DNA from: VFKU01 sp038916785
GTDB lineage: Bacteria > Hydrogenedentota > Hydrogenedentia > Hydrogenedentales > GCA-2746185
Length of the DNA: 64,000 nucleotides
Assembly: GCA_038916785.1 (NCBI GenBank)
Contig: JBCLBO010000006.1
Location: forward strand, 11,263 to 75,262
Direction of reading: 5' to 3'
This document shows, in pieces, positions 7,868 through 16,247 of this stretch. Both the position numbers and the translations under genes were made by a program. The notes beneath the pieces are model-generated. The model was given only the letters and a program-made list of their open reading frames with translations, ran no database searches and was not told the DNA's origin. Each line of letters begins with the position of its first letter. The stretch's first letter is position 1.

Positions 7868-8595
7868 GTTCGGTCCGGCTCGATCATGTGTCCAAGGTGT
7901 ACGCCGAGGGCGGCGGCGTGCGCGATTTTTCGGTGGAGATCGCGGACGGGGAATTTTTTGCGTTCCTCGGCCAGAGCGGTTGCGGGAAGACGACGACGCT
8001 GCGCGTGATCGCTGGGCTTGAACAACCGGATCGCGGGCGCGTGTATTTCGACGGGCGCGACGTGACGGAGTTGCCGCCGGAGAAGCGCGACGCGGCGATG
8101 GTGTTTCAGAATTATGCGTTGTTTCCGCATATGAACGTGGGGGAGAACGTGGCGTTTGGCTTGAAGGCGCGCAAGACACCGAAGCGCGAGATCGCGCGGC
8201 GCGTCGGCGAGGCGCTCGAACTGGTGCAACTGAGCGGGATGGAGCGCCGCGCGGTGACGGAGTTGAGCGGGGGGCAGCAGCAGCGGGTCGCGCTTGCGCG
8301 GGCGATCGTGGTGCAGCCGAAGATTCTTCTGATGGATGAGCCGCTGAGTAATTTGGATGCGGAGCTGCGCTACTCGACGCGGCGGCAATTGGCGGAGTTG
8401 CAGCGGCGCTTGAAAATCACGGCGATTTACGTGACCCACGACCAGGAGGAGGCGCTGGAGTTGGCACACCGCATCGCGATTATGCGCGAGGGCGTCGTCG
8501 AGCAGATCGGGACGCCTGAGGATGTGTTGGACCGGCCGGCGACGCCGTTTGTGGAGAGTTTTTTGGAGCGTCAGCGGCGGTTGATGCGGAAGTAG
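7864..8595 (+). CDS. ABC transporter ATP-binding protein
   Basis: Cytoplasmic ATPase subunit, 243 residues. Walker A is GQSGCGKTT at 36-44 (the usual family form is GPSGCGKTT), Q-loop VFQNYALFPHMN, signature LSGGQQQR, Walker B ILLMDEPLSNLD and switch histidine in THDQEEAL. It belongs to the CysA/PotA/FbpC group of importers, but stops soon after the ATPase domain. The C-terminal TOBE-type regulatory domain found in many MalK/PotA proteins is therefore absent. The start ATG overlaps the stop of the binding-protein gene. What follows is repeat DNA, so the membrane subunit is either elsewhere in the genome or lost. Confidence 0.92.
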   Translation: MSSVRLDHVSKVYAEGGGVRDFSVEIADGEFFAFLGQSGCGKTTTLRVIAGLEQPDRGRVYFDGRDVTELPPEKRDAAMVFQNYALFPHMNVGENVAFGLKARKTPKREIARRVGEALELVQLSGMERRAVTELSGGQQQRVALARAIVVQPKILLMDEPLSNLDAELRYSTRRQLAELQRRLKITAIYVTHDQEEALELAHRIAIMREGVVEQIGTPEDVLDRPATPFVESFLERQRRLMRK

Positions 8596-8624
8596 TGGCC
8601 CGGGGGTTTTCTGGGACGCTCCGA

Positions 8625-8766
8625 TTCATTCTTCATCGGCCGGAGGCCGATGCTACGGGGGCCGGTTTCATTTTCCATCGGCCGATGGACTGCGGACGAG
8701 GCGCCGGTTCCAGAACGTCGGGAGATTGGTTCATTCTTCATCGGCCGGAGGCCGATGCTACGGGGG
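8625..8766. repeat. Palindromic GGCCGGAGGCCGATG element, two copies plus a fragment
   Basis: Near-identical copies run 8625-8660 and 8730-8766, each with TTCATTCTTCATCGGCC followed by GGAGGCCGATGCTACGGGG. A shortened variant lies between them at about 8666-8690. The core CATCGGCC...GGCCGATG is an inverted repeat. A third full copy on the opposite strand lies at 44498-44531. The 238-base gap between the ATPase and HD-GYP genes is almost wholly made of these units. Confidence 0.85.
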
Positions 8767-8833
8767 ACTACGCGCCACGGGGGCCGCGCCTAGGGTGGGT
8801 CGATCTGGTATTATTCTAACGGGGGAATAGAGC

Positions 8834-9844
8834 GTGGCCACCAGTATCGCGCAGCAATTCGTCGCGGCCGTTCAGGCCAACCACGAGTACATTCCGGTGC
8901 ATATTTCATCGCTCCGGGTGGATTCGATCACGGGCTTTGATTTGTATTTGCAGGTGCGTCCGGGCGAGCCGGTGGTGTTGTATGCCGAGCGGAACACGCC
9001 GTTTGGCGAGAAGAGCCGGCGCCGCTTGCAGGAGAACCGGGTCGAGTGCCTGTACATTAGCGGGTCGCAGCAGGGGTCGTATCGCGCGTATCTCGAGAGT
9101 CATCTCCCGGCGATTTTGCAGGACCCGTCGATCGGGACGGAGGCGAAGAGCGAGATTTTATATGCGTCGGCGCACGGGTTGATGCAGGACATCTATGAGA
9201 ACCCGGAGATGGCCGGCGCGCTGGGGCGCAGCCGCGACCTCGCGAAGAACACGATACAGTTCATGTACGGTCAGCGCCGCGCGTTGCGCCATCTGATCGA
9301 GACGGCGTCGACGGACTACGAGTTGTACACGCACTCGGTGAATGGTTTCGTGCTGGGGATTGGGCTGGCGCTGCGCGCGGGTGTGGGCACGCCGAAGGAA
9401 CTGGCCGCGTTTGGCACGGGCGCGATGCTGCGGGACTTGGGGATGACGCAGGTGCCGGTGTCGATCCGGGAATCGCCGGGCAAGCTCACGGTGAGCCAGT
9501 TCGATCTGCTCAAGCGGCACACGGAGATCGGCGAGGAGATGGTGGCGGGACTGGGCGAAACGAACCGGCTCACGCTCGGCGTCGTGCGGCACCACCATGA
9601 ACGCGCGGACGGGACCGGTTACCCGGATCGGCTTGAGGGCACGGGGCTTCAGCCGCTGTTTCGGGTGATTGCGATTGCTGATACTTTTGACGCGTTGACG
9701 ACGCGCCGGCGGCATCAGCGGGCGATGGGCAGCTTCGAAGCGCTGCAACTTATGAGGCTGCGGATGGCGGGGGAATTGGATTCGGTGTTGCTGGAGGTGT
9801 TTGTGAGAATGATGGGGAACCCGGAGGCGGCGAAGGCGTCTTAG
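8834..9844 (+). CDS. HD-GYP domain protein with degenerate HD motif
   Basis: HD-GYP proteins normally hydrolyse cyclic di-GMP. This 336-residue protein has an N-terminal region of about 150 residues with no clear family, reminiscent of the DUF3391-like lead domain of some HD-GYP proteins, then the GYP region. Retained are H167, H229 (KRHTEIG), H253-H255 and the GYP loop RADGTGYP, and the late Asp in AIADTFDALT. However, the metal-binding HD pair, normally in LLHDIGKIG, reads MLRDLGMTQ, with R200 in place of His and M204 in place of the Lys. It may therefore be inactive or a binding-only receptor. Start is GTG at 8834 after GGGGGAA. It stands alone, flanked by repeats. Confidence 0.85.
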   Translation: MATSIAQQFVAAVQANHEYIPVHISSLRVDSITGFDLYLQVRPGEPVVLYAERNTPFGEKSRRRLQENRVECLYISGSQQGSYRAYLESHLPAILQDPSIGTEAKSEILYASAHGLMQDIYENPEMAGALGRSRDLAKNTIQFMYGQRRALRHLIETASTDYELYTHSVNGFVLGIGLALRAGVGTPKELAAFGTGAMLRDLGMTQVPVSIRESPGKLTVSQFDLLKRHTEIGEEMVAGLGETNRLTLGVVRHHHERADGTGYPDRLEGTGLQPLFRVIAIADTFDALTTRRRHQRAMGSFEALQLMRLRMAGELDSVLLEVFVRMMGNPEAAKAS

Positions 9845-9889
9845 ATGGGGTCACTGGCGCGAAACGATGGAGGGAAATACAAATGCATT

Positions 9890-10062
9890 GAACAGAAGGT
9901 AACGAAGAGAACGAAGACGGTCAAGGGCAAGAGCATTGTAAGGTCAAGAGCGAGGGCATTGTAAGGTCAAGATCAAAGCCAAGAACAAGAACAAGAACAA
10001 GAACTAAGGGCAAGGGCAAGAACAAGGACAAGGACATAGTAGGGTCAAGGGCGGAATGGGTA
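9890..10062. repeat. Purine-rich low-complexity tract
   Basis: The 262-base gap between the HD-GYP gene and deoC holds a tract rich in AAGAAC, AAGGGC and GGTCAAG units. It includes four consecutive AAGAAC hexamers near 9980-10004 and a direct repeat GCATTGTAAGGTCAAGA at 9933 and 9956. There is strong strand asymmetry (purines on the plus strand) and no open frame of merit. It separates convergent genes and looks like a slippage-generated tract. Confidence 0.7.
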
Positions 10063-10106
10063 CTTATTCTTCTGTTAGCGCTGATTTTTCTTGTCAGATG
10101 GAGTTG

Positions 10107-10796
10107 CTATTCGGGGCAGTCGGCCAGGATTTCTGCGGCGGCGCTGGTGCCTAGGCGGGAGGCGCCGGCTTCGAGCATGGCGCGCGCGTCGCGGAGGGAT
10201 CGGATTCCGCCTGCTGCCTTGACGCCGAGGCGATCGCCGACGGCGTCGCGCATGAGGCGGACGTCGGCGACGGTCGCCCCCGCGGGGGCGAATCCTGTCG
10301 AGGTCTTCACGAAGGCTGCGCCGTTCTCCGCGGCGAGGCGGCAGACGATCAGCTTCTCGTCCTGCGAGAGATACGCCGTTTCGAGAATCACTTTTACGGG
10401 CGCGGCGCCTGCGGCGCGGACGATCGCGCGGATTTCCTTGGCGACGTAGTCGTGCGCGCCGGACTTGAGTGCGCCGATGTTGATGACCATGTCGATTTCG
10501 GCCGCGCCGCTGCGTACGGCCTCCTCGGTCTCGGCGACCTTGATGAGGGCGGTGTTCACTCCGAGGGGAAATCCGATCGTGGCGTTTACCGCGACGCCGG
10601 TCTGCGCGAGGCGCTTGGCGCAGTACGTGACCCACGCGGGATTGACGGTGACCGCGAAAAGCCCAAGCCTTGCCGCTTCGTCGCAGAGCTCCGCGATGTC
10701 GAGCTGCGTCGCGTAGGCCTTCACTTGGGTGTGGTCGATGGTCTTGGCGAGCGCTGCGCGCGTGGTCGTTGCAAGATTCTGGATTTGTGCCGGCAT
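10107..10796 (-). CDS. deoC: Deoxyribose-phosphate aldolase
   Basis: Cleaves 2-deoxyribose 5-phosphate to acetaldehyde and glyceraldehyde 3-phosphate in deoxynucleoside catabolism. The 229-residue protein shows the family residues: D102 in EIDMVINIGALKSG, Schiff-base K164 in FVKTSTGF and K193 in VKAAGGIRS, plus IGFPLGVNT. The start at 10796 gives MPAQIQNLATT. The frame is open for 22 further codons upstream, but that part is basic and proline-rich and not seen in DeoC. No other nucleoside-catabolic gene is near, so it appears to be a single-gene unit. Confidence 0.95.
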   Translation of the reverse strand: MPAQIQNLATTTRAALAKTIDHTQVKAYATQLDIAELCDEAARLGLFAVTVNPAWVTYCAKRLAQTGVAVNATIGFPLGVNTALIKVAETEEAVRSGAAEIDMVINIGALKSGAHDYVAKEIRAIVRAAGAAPVKVILETAYLSQDEKLIVCRLAAENGAAFVKTSTGFAPAGATVADVRLMRDAVGDRLGVKAAGGIRSLRDARAMLEAGASRLGTSAAAEILADCPE

Positions 10797-11044
10797 GGGG
10801 GCCCTGCGCGGGGATGGTGGTCCGCGGATGTGAATATTCCGCTTTGCGGCGCGTGGCGTCAAGTCTGGGGGCGAATCGCCGACTTAGGCCGGAATTCTGT
10901 CGTCAATCGTCTCGGCGCTGCCGACTTGGCAATGCCGCGATCCTGAGCGCTCCCGGGGCATCGCGCGAGTGGAGGAAATCGGCTTGCAAAATCCAGTAAT
11001 ACTGATAAAAGAAACGTATTTTCCTCACGCACGAAAAGTTTGCA

Positions 11045-11073
11045 TTGACAATTTAGTGATCCTCGCGTAAATT
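11045..11073 (+). promoter_or_regulatory. Candidate sigma-70-type promoter of the metalloprotease gene
   Basis: A perfect TTGACA at 11045-11050 is followed after 17 bases by TAAATT at 11068-11073, four of six matches to the -10 consensus. It lies 67 bases before the ATG at 11140 in the most AT-rich part of the 277-base gap between deoC and that gene. The spacing is ideal, but there is no transcript evidence. Confidence 0.45.
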
Positions 11074-11139
11074 TCACGACTGTCAACGATTCGCTCGGCG
11101 GGTCGCCGAGTTTCTCAAGGGGACAGGGGGAATCATTCT

Positions 11140-12447
11140 ATGTGGACCAAGAGTCGAAGTGGGCGGGCGTGTGTCGCCATCGCGGGCGCGCTGGCTTGGG
11201 CGGGAGCAGTCAGCTCCGGCGCTCAAGCGGAGACGGTCTATTACTACGAACCGCATACCGGAAATTTGGAGGCGGTGGACACGGCCGATCCCGGCCGGCA
11301 CGCGTCGCTGGGCGCGCCGCAAGCGAGGATCGGCGGCAGCGCCCGTGGTGGCGCCGTTACATACAACATTACATACATTGACGTGGTGAACAATACCGAT
11401 GTCGGGTTCGACGATTCGACGCTGGGCGCGACGCGGCAAGCGACGTTGCAAGCGGTGCTGACGTATGTGGATGACATATTGAACGAGACGACGGGCGCGT
11501 CGATCGACGTGACGGTGAATAATTCAGAAACCGATGGCAGCGTATTTCTGGCGTTTGCAGGCACGTACTTCAGCGGTGCCGCAGGATTTATGAATGGATT
11601 TTGTTTCCAACATATCACGACGGGAACTGACCCGGACGGAACCGTCGAGGACATCTTCATGACCGTTGACTTTGGATTCAACTGGAATAGCGACACGGGT
11701 CCGGTCGGTCCGACGGAGTTTGATCTCTTCACCGTGCTGCTTCACGAGATTACACACGGCATCGGATTCCTCGGGCTGACCGGGTCGAATGGTAACAGCG
11801 TGGTGTTGCCGGCCGGGAATCCTGGCCAGTATTCGGTACTGAATCAGAACACGCAGTTGGATGACGCTAACCCGGTGGGCACGGGATCGTCGACGCCGCT
11901 TTGGACGACCGCGGGCGGGGCGAGTTATGTGGGGACGGTGGGGAACCTTACCAGTGCACGGCTGGTATTTACGGGAGCGAACGCGGTGGCGGCGTATGGG
12001 AGCAATCCGACGATTTACTCCCATAACCCTTACACATCAGGCTCGAGTCAGAGTCACTGGGGGAACGATCTCATCAATCTCGCGGTGATGCCGGCTTCTC
12101 TTTCGAACAATGTCGAGAACCGCTCGTATGCCGCTTTTGAGATCGGGGCGCTGAAGGATCTCGGTTACTCGAACGCGTCGGCCGGTCCGCCGGCCTCTCC
12201 GGATCCGGATCAGGATCTGCTTACCGACGCCGAAGAGTTGATCGAAGGAACAGACCCGAACGATCCTGACACCGACGGTGATGGCGTGTTGGACGGCATC
12301 GAGGTGGATTTGGGGACGGACCCTCTCGATAATCTTGACTTCCCAATATTGCCGCTCGGTGTGACCTTGGGCCTCGTGGCGGCGATGGTTGCTGCGGGCG
12401 CCGTAGTGCTCGTGCGGGTGAGGCGCAAGGCTTCACGCGCGCGATAG
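11140..12447 (+). CDS. Secreted, membrane-anchored zinc metalloprotease with calcium-binding repeats
   Basis: 435 residues. A signal peptide occupies about 1-30 (hydrophobic core and AQA cleavage site). The active-site motif LLHEITHGIGF at 201-210 gives zinc ligands H202 and H206 and catalytic E203, in the HExxHGxGF form typical of secreted metzincin-like proteases. Residues about 350-400 hold acidic calcium-binding repeats such as DPDQDLLTDAEE and DPDTDGDGVLDG, of the thrombospondin type-3 or EF-hand-like class. The C-terminus is a hydrophobic helix followed by VRVRRKASRAR, so the protein is probably anchored in a membrane. It is preceded by GGGGACAGGGGG and a candidate promoter, and followed by a strong terminator, so it is monocistronic. 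Substrate unknown. Confidence 0.85.
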   Translation: MWTKSRSGRACVAIAGALAWAGAVSSGAQAETVYYYEPHTGNLEAVDTADPGRHASLGAPQARIGGSARGGAVTYNITYIDVVNNTDVGFDDSTLGATRQATLQAVLTYVDDILNETTGASIDVTVNNSETDGSVFLAFAGTYFSGAAGFMNGFCFQHITTGTDPDGTVEDIFMTVDFGFNWNSDTGPVGPTEFDLFTVLLHEITHGIGFLGLTGSNGNSVVLPAGNPGQYSVLNQNTQLDDANPVGTGSSTPLWTTAGGASYVGTVGNLTSARLVFTGANAVAAYGSNPTIYSHNPYTSGSSQSHWGNDLINLAVMPASLSNNVENRSYAAFEIGALKDLGYSNASAGPPASPDPDQDLLTDAEELIEGTDPNDPDTDGDGVLDGIEVDLGTDPLDNLDFPILPLGVTLGLVAAMVAAGAVVLVRVRRKASRAR

Positions 12448-12472
12448 CGAATCGGGCGTCTGTTAGAATCTA

Positions 12473-12506
12473 CGGGCGGGACCTCAGGGTCCCGCCCGAT
12501 TTTTTT
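12473..12506 (+). terminator. Rho-independent terminator after the metalloprotease gene
   Basis: A perfect 11-bp GC-rich stem, CGGGCGGGACC paired with GGTCCCGCCCG, with a TCAG tetraloop, is followed by A and seven T residues. It begins 25 bases after the metalloprotease stop. It is the clearest intrinsic terminator in the window. The T-run overlaps a possible TTG start for the next gene, which argues for the downstream GTG at 12526. Confidence 0.95.
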
Positions 12507-12525
12507 GACGCGAGAGGCGGATGGC

Positions 12526-13584
12526 GTGCGCGAGGGAATTGAGCGCGTGGGGCATATCGGGCTGTTGACCGCATGGTCCGCGGCGGCGGCGGTGTTGGGC
12601 GCTCTTGTCTGCGCAACGGCCCCGGCGGACGGCGCGGAGCCGGCGCCGCTGGTGCGCACGCACCGCGCGATGGCGACGGAGTGGAGCATTACGGCGTATC
12701 CGCGCGAGGGCGAGCGGGTGGAGGCGCTCGGCGCGCTGCTGGACGAAATGTTCGAGGGCGTGGATCAGCTTGAGCGCGTCATCAGCGAATGGAAGCCGGA
12801 CAGCCAGACGAGCTACGTGAACAATCACGCGGCCGAGGGGCCGGTTCGGGTGGCGACGGACTTGATGGATTTACTCGTCGCGTCCAAGGATTTTTACGAG
12901 CGGACTGGCGGCGCCTTCGATGTTACGGTGGGGCCGCTGTCTAAATTGTACGGCTTCTACGACGGCCGGGGGCATGTGCCGACGGCGGAAGAATTGAGCG
13001 AAGCGCTCGGGCGGGTCGGTATGAATAAAGTGAAACTCGATCGCTCGGCGGGGACGGTCCGATTCGAGACTGCGGGGATGCGCCTGGATTTTGGGGGCGT
13101 GGGGAAGGGATTTGCGATCGACCGTGCGGTGGCGCAGCTTCGAGCGCGCGGGATCACGCGGGCATTGCTCAGCGCGGGCACCAGTAGCGTCTACGCGATG
13201 GGGACGCCGCCGGGCGAGCCGGGTTGGAAAGTCCATATTCGACACCCTTATAATGAAGGTGAATCCGTCGCAACGCTGACATTGGCGGATGAGTCGTTAT
13301 CGACCTCCGGTTGTTACGGAAATCTGCCGGAAGTGGATGGCGTGGGGATATGCAACGTTTTCGATCCGCGGACGGGCCAGGCGCGCCACGGGATCGTGAG
13401 CGCGTCGGCGATTGCGCCGACGGCGACGGAGACCGAGGCGCTGGGCAAAGCGTTTTTGATTCTGGGCGTGGACGAGGCGCGGAAGTATTGTGAGCGAAAT
13501 CCGGGCCGGCGGGCGGTCTTGGTGCCGGAAGCGCCGGGGACCGGCGTAAACGTGGTGTGGATTGGGCCGCAGACGGGCCCCTGA
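12526..13584 (+). CDS. apbE: FAD:protein FMN transferase (ApbE family)
   Basis: Transfers FMN covalently to threonine residues of flavoproteins outside the cytoplasmic membrane. 352 residues with an N-terminal export signal (about 1-35, core LLTAWSAAAAVLGALV). Family blocks are GGAFDVTVGPLSKLYGF, DFGGVGKGFAIDRA and SAGTSSVYAMG. The metal-binding segment near the C-terminus reads APTATETEALGKAF, where many members have an Asp in place of the first Glu. Start chosen as GTG at 12526, with GAGAGG 8 bases upstream. The next gene, a Tat-exported oxidoreductase, begins 16 bases downstream. No obvious FMN-bearing target (Rnf, Nqr or an FMN-binding domain) is in the window. Confidence 0.92.
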   Translation: MREGIERVGHIGLLTAWSAAAAVLGALVCATAPADGAEPAPLVRTHRAMATEWSITAYPREGERVEALGALLDEMFEGVDQLERVISEWKPDSQTSYVNNHAAEGPVRVATDLMDLLVASKDFYERTGGAFDVTVGPLSKLYGFYDGRGHVPTAEELSEALGRVGMNKVKLDRSAGTVRFETAGMRLDFGGVGKGFAIDRAVAQLRARGITRALLSAGTSSVYAMGTPPGEPGWKVHIRHPYNEGESVATLTLADESLSTSGCYGNLPEVDGVGICNVFDPRTGQARHGIVSASAIAPTATETEALGKAFLILGVDEARKYCERNPGRRAVLVPEAPGTGVNVVWIGPQTGP

Positions 13585-13600
13585 GCCGAAGGAGCGGGCG

Positions 13601-15067
13601 ATGAATCGCAGGCAATTCTTGAAGACCGCGGGCGTGGGCGCCGGCGTGGCGCTGGCGGCGACCCAGGTGCGCGACATGCGCGCCGAGACGCAAAAGGTCC
13701 GCGTCGGGTGCATCGGCACGGGCGGCCAGGGCGGCTTCCACCTGCGCACGGGCCTGGCGGGCGCGCAGAACATCGAAGTCGTCGCGGTGTGCGACGTGTA
13801 CAACCTGCACCAGGAAGCCGGCTGGAAACTGGCCGGCGGCGAGACGCGTAAAGTCGGCCGGTACTTTGACTACCGCGAGATGCTCGACAAGGAAGAGCTC
13901 GATGCGGTGGTGATTGCTACGCCGCTGGTCACGCATTTCCCGATCACGATGGATTGCCTGGACGCCGGCAAATACGTGTTCTGCCAGAAGACTTTGTGTT
14001 ACACGATCGACGACGCGCGAAAGATCGTGGAGAAGTGCCACGCGACCGGGAAGTTCTGTCAGGTCGGGCACCAACGGCGATACAACCCGAAGTACAACGT
14101 GGCCCTGTGGCGCCAACGTGAGCAAGGCCTGATGGGCCGGATCAACCACATCACGATGCAGTGGCACCGGAACAATCCGTGGCGCCGCTTTGTGGATGCG
14201 TCGCAGACGCTCAGCCCCGAGGAGCAGAAATACATCACGGACATCGAGCGGCACCTGAACTGGCGGTTGTATAAAGACACGTCGGGCGGCCTGATGACGG
14301 AATTGACGACGCACCAAGTGGACGTGGCGAATTGGTTTATGGGCACACCGCCCGCGCGCGTGTATGGCACGGGCGGGCTCGACTACTGGCGCGACGGCCG
14401 CGAGATCGAGGACAACGTAGCGCTGGTGTACGAGTACGACCTGAAGGCGGGCGACCAAGGCTTCTCGGCGATCGCGGCGCGCCATCCGTACATGAACAAA
14501 CGCACGATGAACCAGGCGTATACCGTGCGCGCGGTGTTCACGAGCACGACGGCGACCGGCAAGCGCGGCGCTTCCGAGCTGTACCAGGGCGACAAGGGGT
14601 CGGTGGATCTGACCGAGGAAGATGGCTGTTTCATCTTCGGCGAGCCTGCATACGACGCGGACATGCAGGCGATGGCGGCGTACACGGCGCAGTCAGCCGG
14701 CGAGGCCGCTCGGGACGTGACGTCCGGAAAGTCGCGGCAGATTTCGACCGACGCGTTCAAGAACGGTTGGCCGATCTTGGTGCTCAATGAGAAGACAGCC
14801 GACCAGCTTCAATTTGAGGCCTTTGGTCGTGACGTCATGAATAATACGCCACCGAAGGCGAACCAGATGGTTGGGTTGATGACGGCGATCGCCGGCATTT
14901 CGGCGATGGAATCCGTCCGCGGCGGCGGCAAGGTGGTGGAGATCGATCCGAAGTCGTATGCCTTCGATTTCGAGACGCCGGACGCCTACCGCTACGAGAA
15001 TTGGGAAGGGCCTGCGCCCGCGCAGCAGCAGACCTCCGCGTCATCGACCACAACGACGGGCGTTTGA
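13601..15067 (+). CDS. Tat-exported Gfo/Idh/MocA family oxidoreductase
   Basis: NAD(P)-dependent sugar or cyclitol oxidoreductase family; exact substrate unknown. The 488-residue protein starts MNRRQFLKTAGVGAGVALA, a twin-arginine signal, so the folded cofactor-loaded enzyme is exported. The Rossmann motif is GCIGTGGQGG, followed by VVAVCDVY. The family Lys-Pro motif region reads GKYVFCQKTLCYT, where Gfo/Idh proteins usually have EKP; here Lys is kept but the Pro is not. Large periplasmic Gfo/Idh/MocA proteins are expanded in planctomycetes and relatives. The gene follows apbE by 16 bases, with GAAGGAG before the ATG, and probably shares its transcript. Confidence 0.88.
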   Translation: MNRRQFLKTAGVGAGVALAATQVRDMRAETQKVRVGCIGTGGQGGFHLRTGLAGAQNIEVVAVCDVYNLHQEAGWKLAGGETRKVGRYFDYREMLDKEELDAVVIATPLVTHFPITMDCLDAGKYVFCQKTLCYTIDDARKIVEKCHATGKFCQVGHQRRYNPKYNVALWRQREQGLMGRINHITMQWHRNNPWRRFVDASQTLSPEEQKYITDIERHLNWRLYKDTSGGLMTELTTHQVDVANWFMGTPPARVYGTGGLDYWRDGREIEDNVALVYEYDLKAGDQGFSAIAARHPYMNKRTMNQAYTVRAVFTSTTATGKRGASELYQGDKGSVDLTEEDGCFIFGEPAYDADMQAMAAYTAQSAGEAARDVTSGKSRQISTDAFKNGWPILVLNEKTADQLQFEAFGRDVMNNTPPKANQMVGLMTAIAGISAMESVRGGGKVVEIDPKSYAFDFETPDAYRYENWEGPAPAQQQTSASSTTTTGV

Positions 15068-15144
15068 CCGGCATTTGCAGTCCGGCGCGAGACGCCGAAT
15101 GCGGGTCGCGTGTGTGATCCGAAAACGAACCAGGAGCACTGACA

Positions 15145-15822
15145 GTGACGATTAAATCGATGGCGCGCTTCGCGCCGATGGCGATGTTGATGGCGGCCGC
15201 GGGCTGCTCGGATCCGACGGCGGACAAGACGGCCGCCAAGATGAGCGCGCCGGCGGGTCCGGCCGTGGCAGCGCCTGCTCCGGTCGCCGCGCCGGCGGGA
15301 ACTACGGATCCTGCGCCCGCGCCGGCAGCGGCGGTGTATGCGTTCAACGGCGACAATAGCTCGGTCGGTTTTGAGGGATACAAGGTGACCGGCGCGCATA
15401 CCGGTGGCTTCCCGAAGTTTGACGGGAAAGTGAAGGTGCCGGATGGCGACGTGACCAAGGGCCAGATCGAACTCACGATCGACATGAAGGCGACCTTCTC
15501 GGATGATCCGGGCTTGACCAAGAAACTGATCAGCGCGGATTTCTTCGACGCGGAGCAATTTCCTACGGCGACCTTTACCTCGACGTCGATTGTGATGGTC
15601 GGGATCATGTACGACGTGACGGGGAACTTGACGCTGCACGGCGTGACGAAGGGCATCACCTTTCCCGCGGAGATCAAGATCGACGATGGCGTGCTCACGG
15701 CCACCGCGGAGTTCACGATCAACCGCATGGAGTGGGGTGTGATCTATCCCGGCGTAGTGGGCGATCTGATCCGCGAAAACGTGCTGCTGTTTTTCGACAT
15801 CAAGGCGAAGTCCGCGGCCTGA
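15145..15822 (+). CDS. YceI family lipoprotein
   Basis: YceI-like lipocalin-fold proteins bind isoprenoid or other lipid-like ligands in the periplasm. This one has a lipoprotein signal ending MAAAGC (lipobox, Cys at about residue 21), then an Ala/Pro-rich linker of about 40 residues, then the YceI domain from about residue 64: NSSVGFEGYKVTGAHTGGF, then ISADFFDAEQFPTATF, VTGNLTLHGVTKGI and FTINRMEWG, all diagnostic. 225 residues from the GTG at 15145; an internal ATG at 15160 is also possible. GAACCAGGAGC lies just upstream. It follows the oxidoreductase by 77 bases. Confidence 0.92.
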   Translation: MTIKSMARFAPMAMLMAAAGCSDPTADKTAAKMSAPAGPAVAAPAPVAAPAGTTDPAPAPAAAVYAFNGDNSSVGFEGYKVTGAHTGGFPKFDGKVKVPDGDVTKGQIELTIDMKATFSDDPGLTKKLISADFFDAEQFPTATFTSTSIVMVGIMYDVTGNLTLHGVTKGITFPAEIKIDDGVLTATAEFTINRMEWGVIYPGVVGDLIRENVLLFFDIKAKSAA

Positions 15823-15880
15823 ATCGCGTGCGGCGCCTCATTGATCGGGGCACGCGCGTTTGCTAGCGTATGGCTCCCTC

Positions 15881-15957
<77 letters not shown>

Positions 15958-15970
15958 ACACACGACCCCA

Positions 15971-16006
15971 AAGGCCAGCAGCTTGCACAACCGGGCTGTT
16001 GGCCTT
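15971..16006. other. Long hairpin just 3' of tRNA-Val
   Basis: AAGGCCAGCAG at 15971-15981 pairs with CTGTTGGCCTT at 15996-16006 (11 pairs, one G-U) around a 14-base loop. There is no T-run, so it is not a classic intrinsic terminator, but it may define the tRNA transcript end. The rest of the 290 bases to the next gene shows no convincing coding sequence. Confidence 0.4.
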
Positions 16007-16247
16007 GCTGCATTCGGATAGGCGTGCATGGAACGCAGTGCATGAGAGTTGCAAACGATTCCATGTTGTAGGTGGCCGCTCACGCGTCTCAACACGGCTA
16101 GTGCGCACGCACGGAGATACGGATTTGGCGGGTCTTTGGCGGGGCAAACCCAGCAGCGTGTGGCGATCGACCTAACGGAAAGGGGGATTCACACCTCCGC
16201 CAGGGGATATACTTTTTGCATCGGCACCTTGGACGACAGGTGGGTGT

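Noticed and set aside
15958..16247. Prophage or island attachment site beside tRNA-Val
   Set aside because: No duplicate of the tRNA 3' end and no integrase was found within the window, so an att site cannot be supported.
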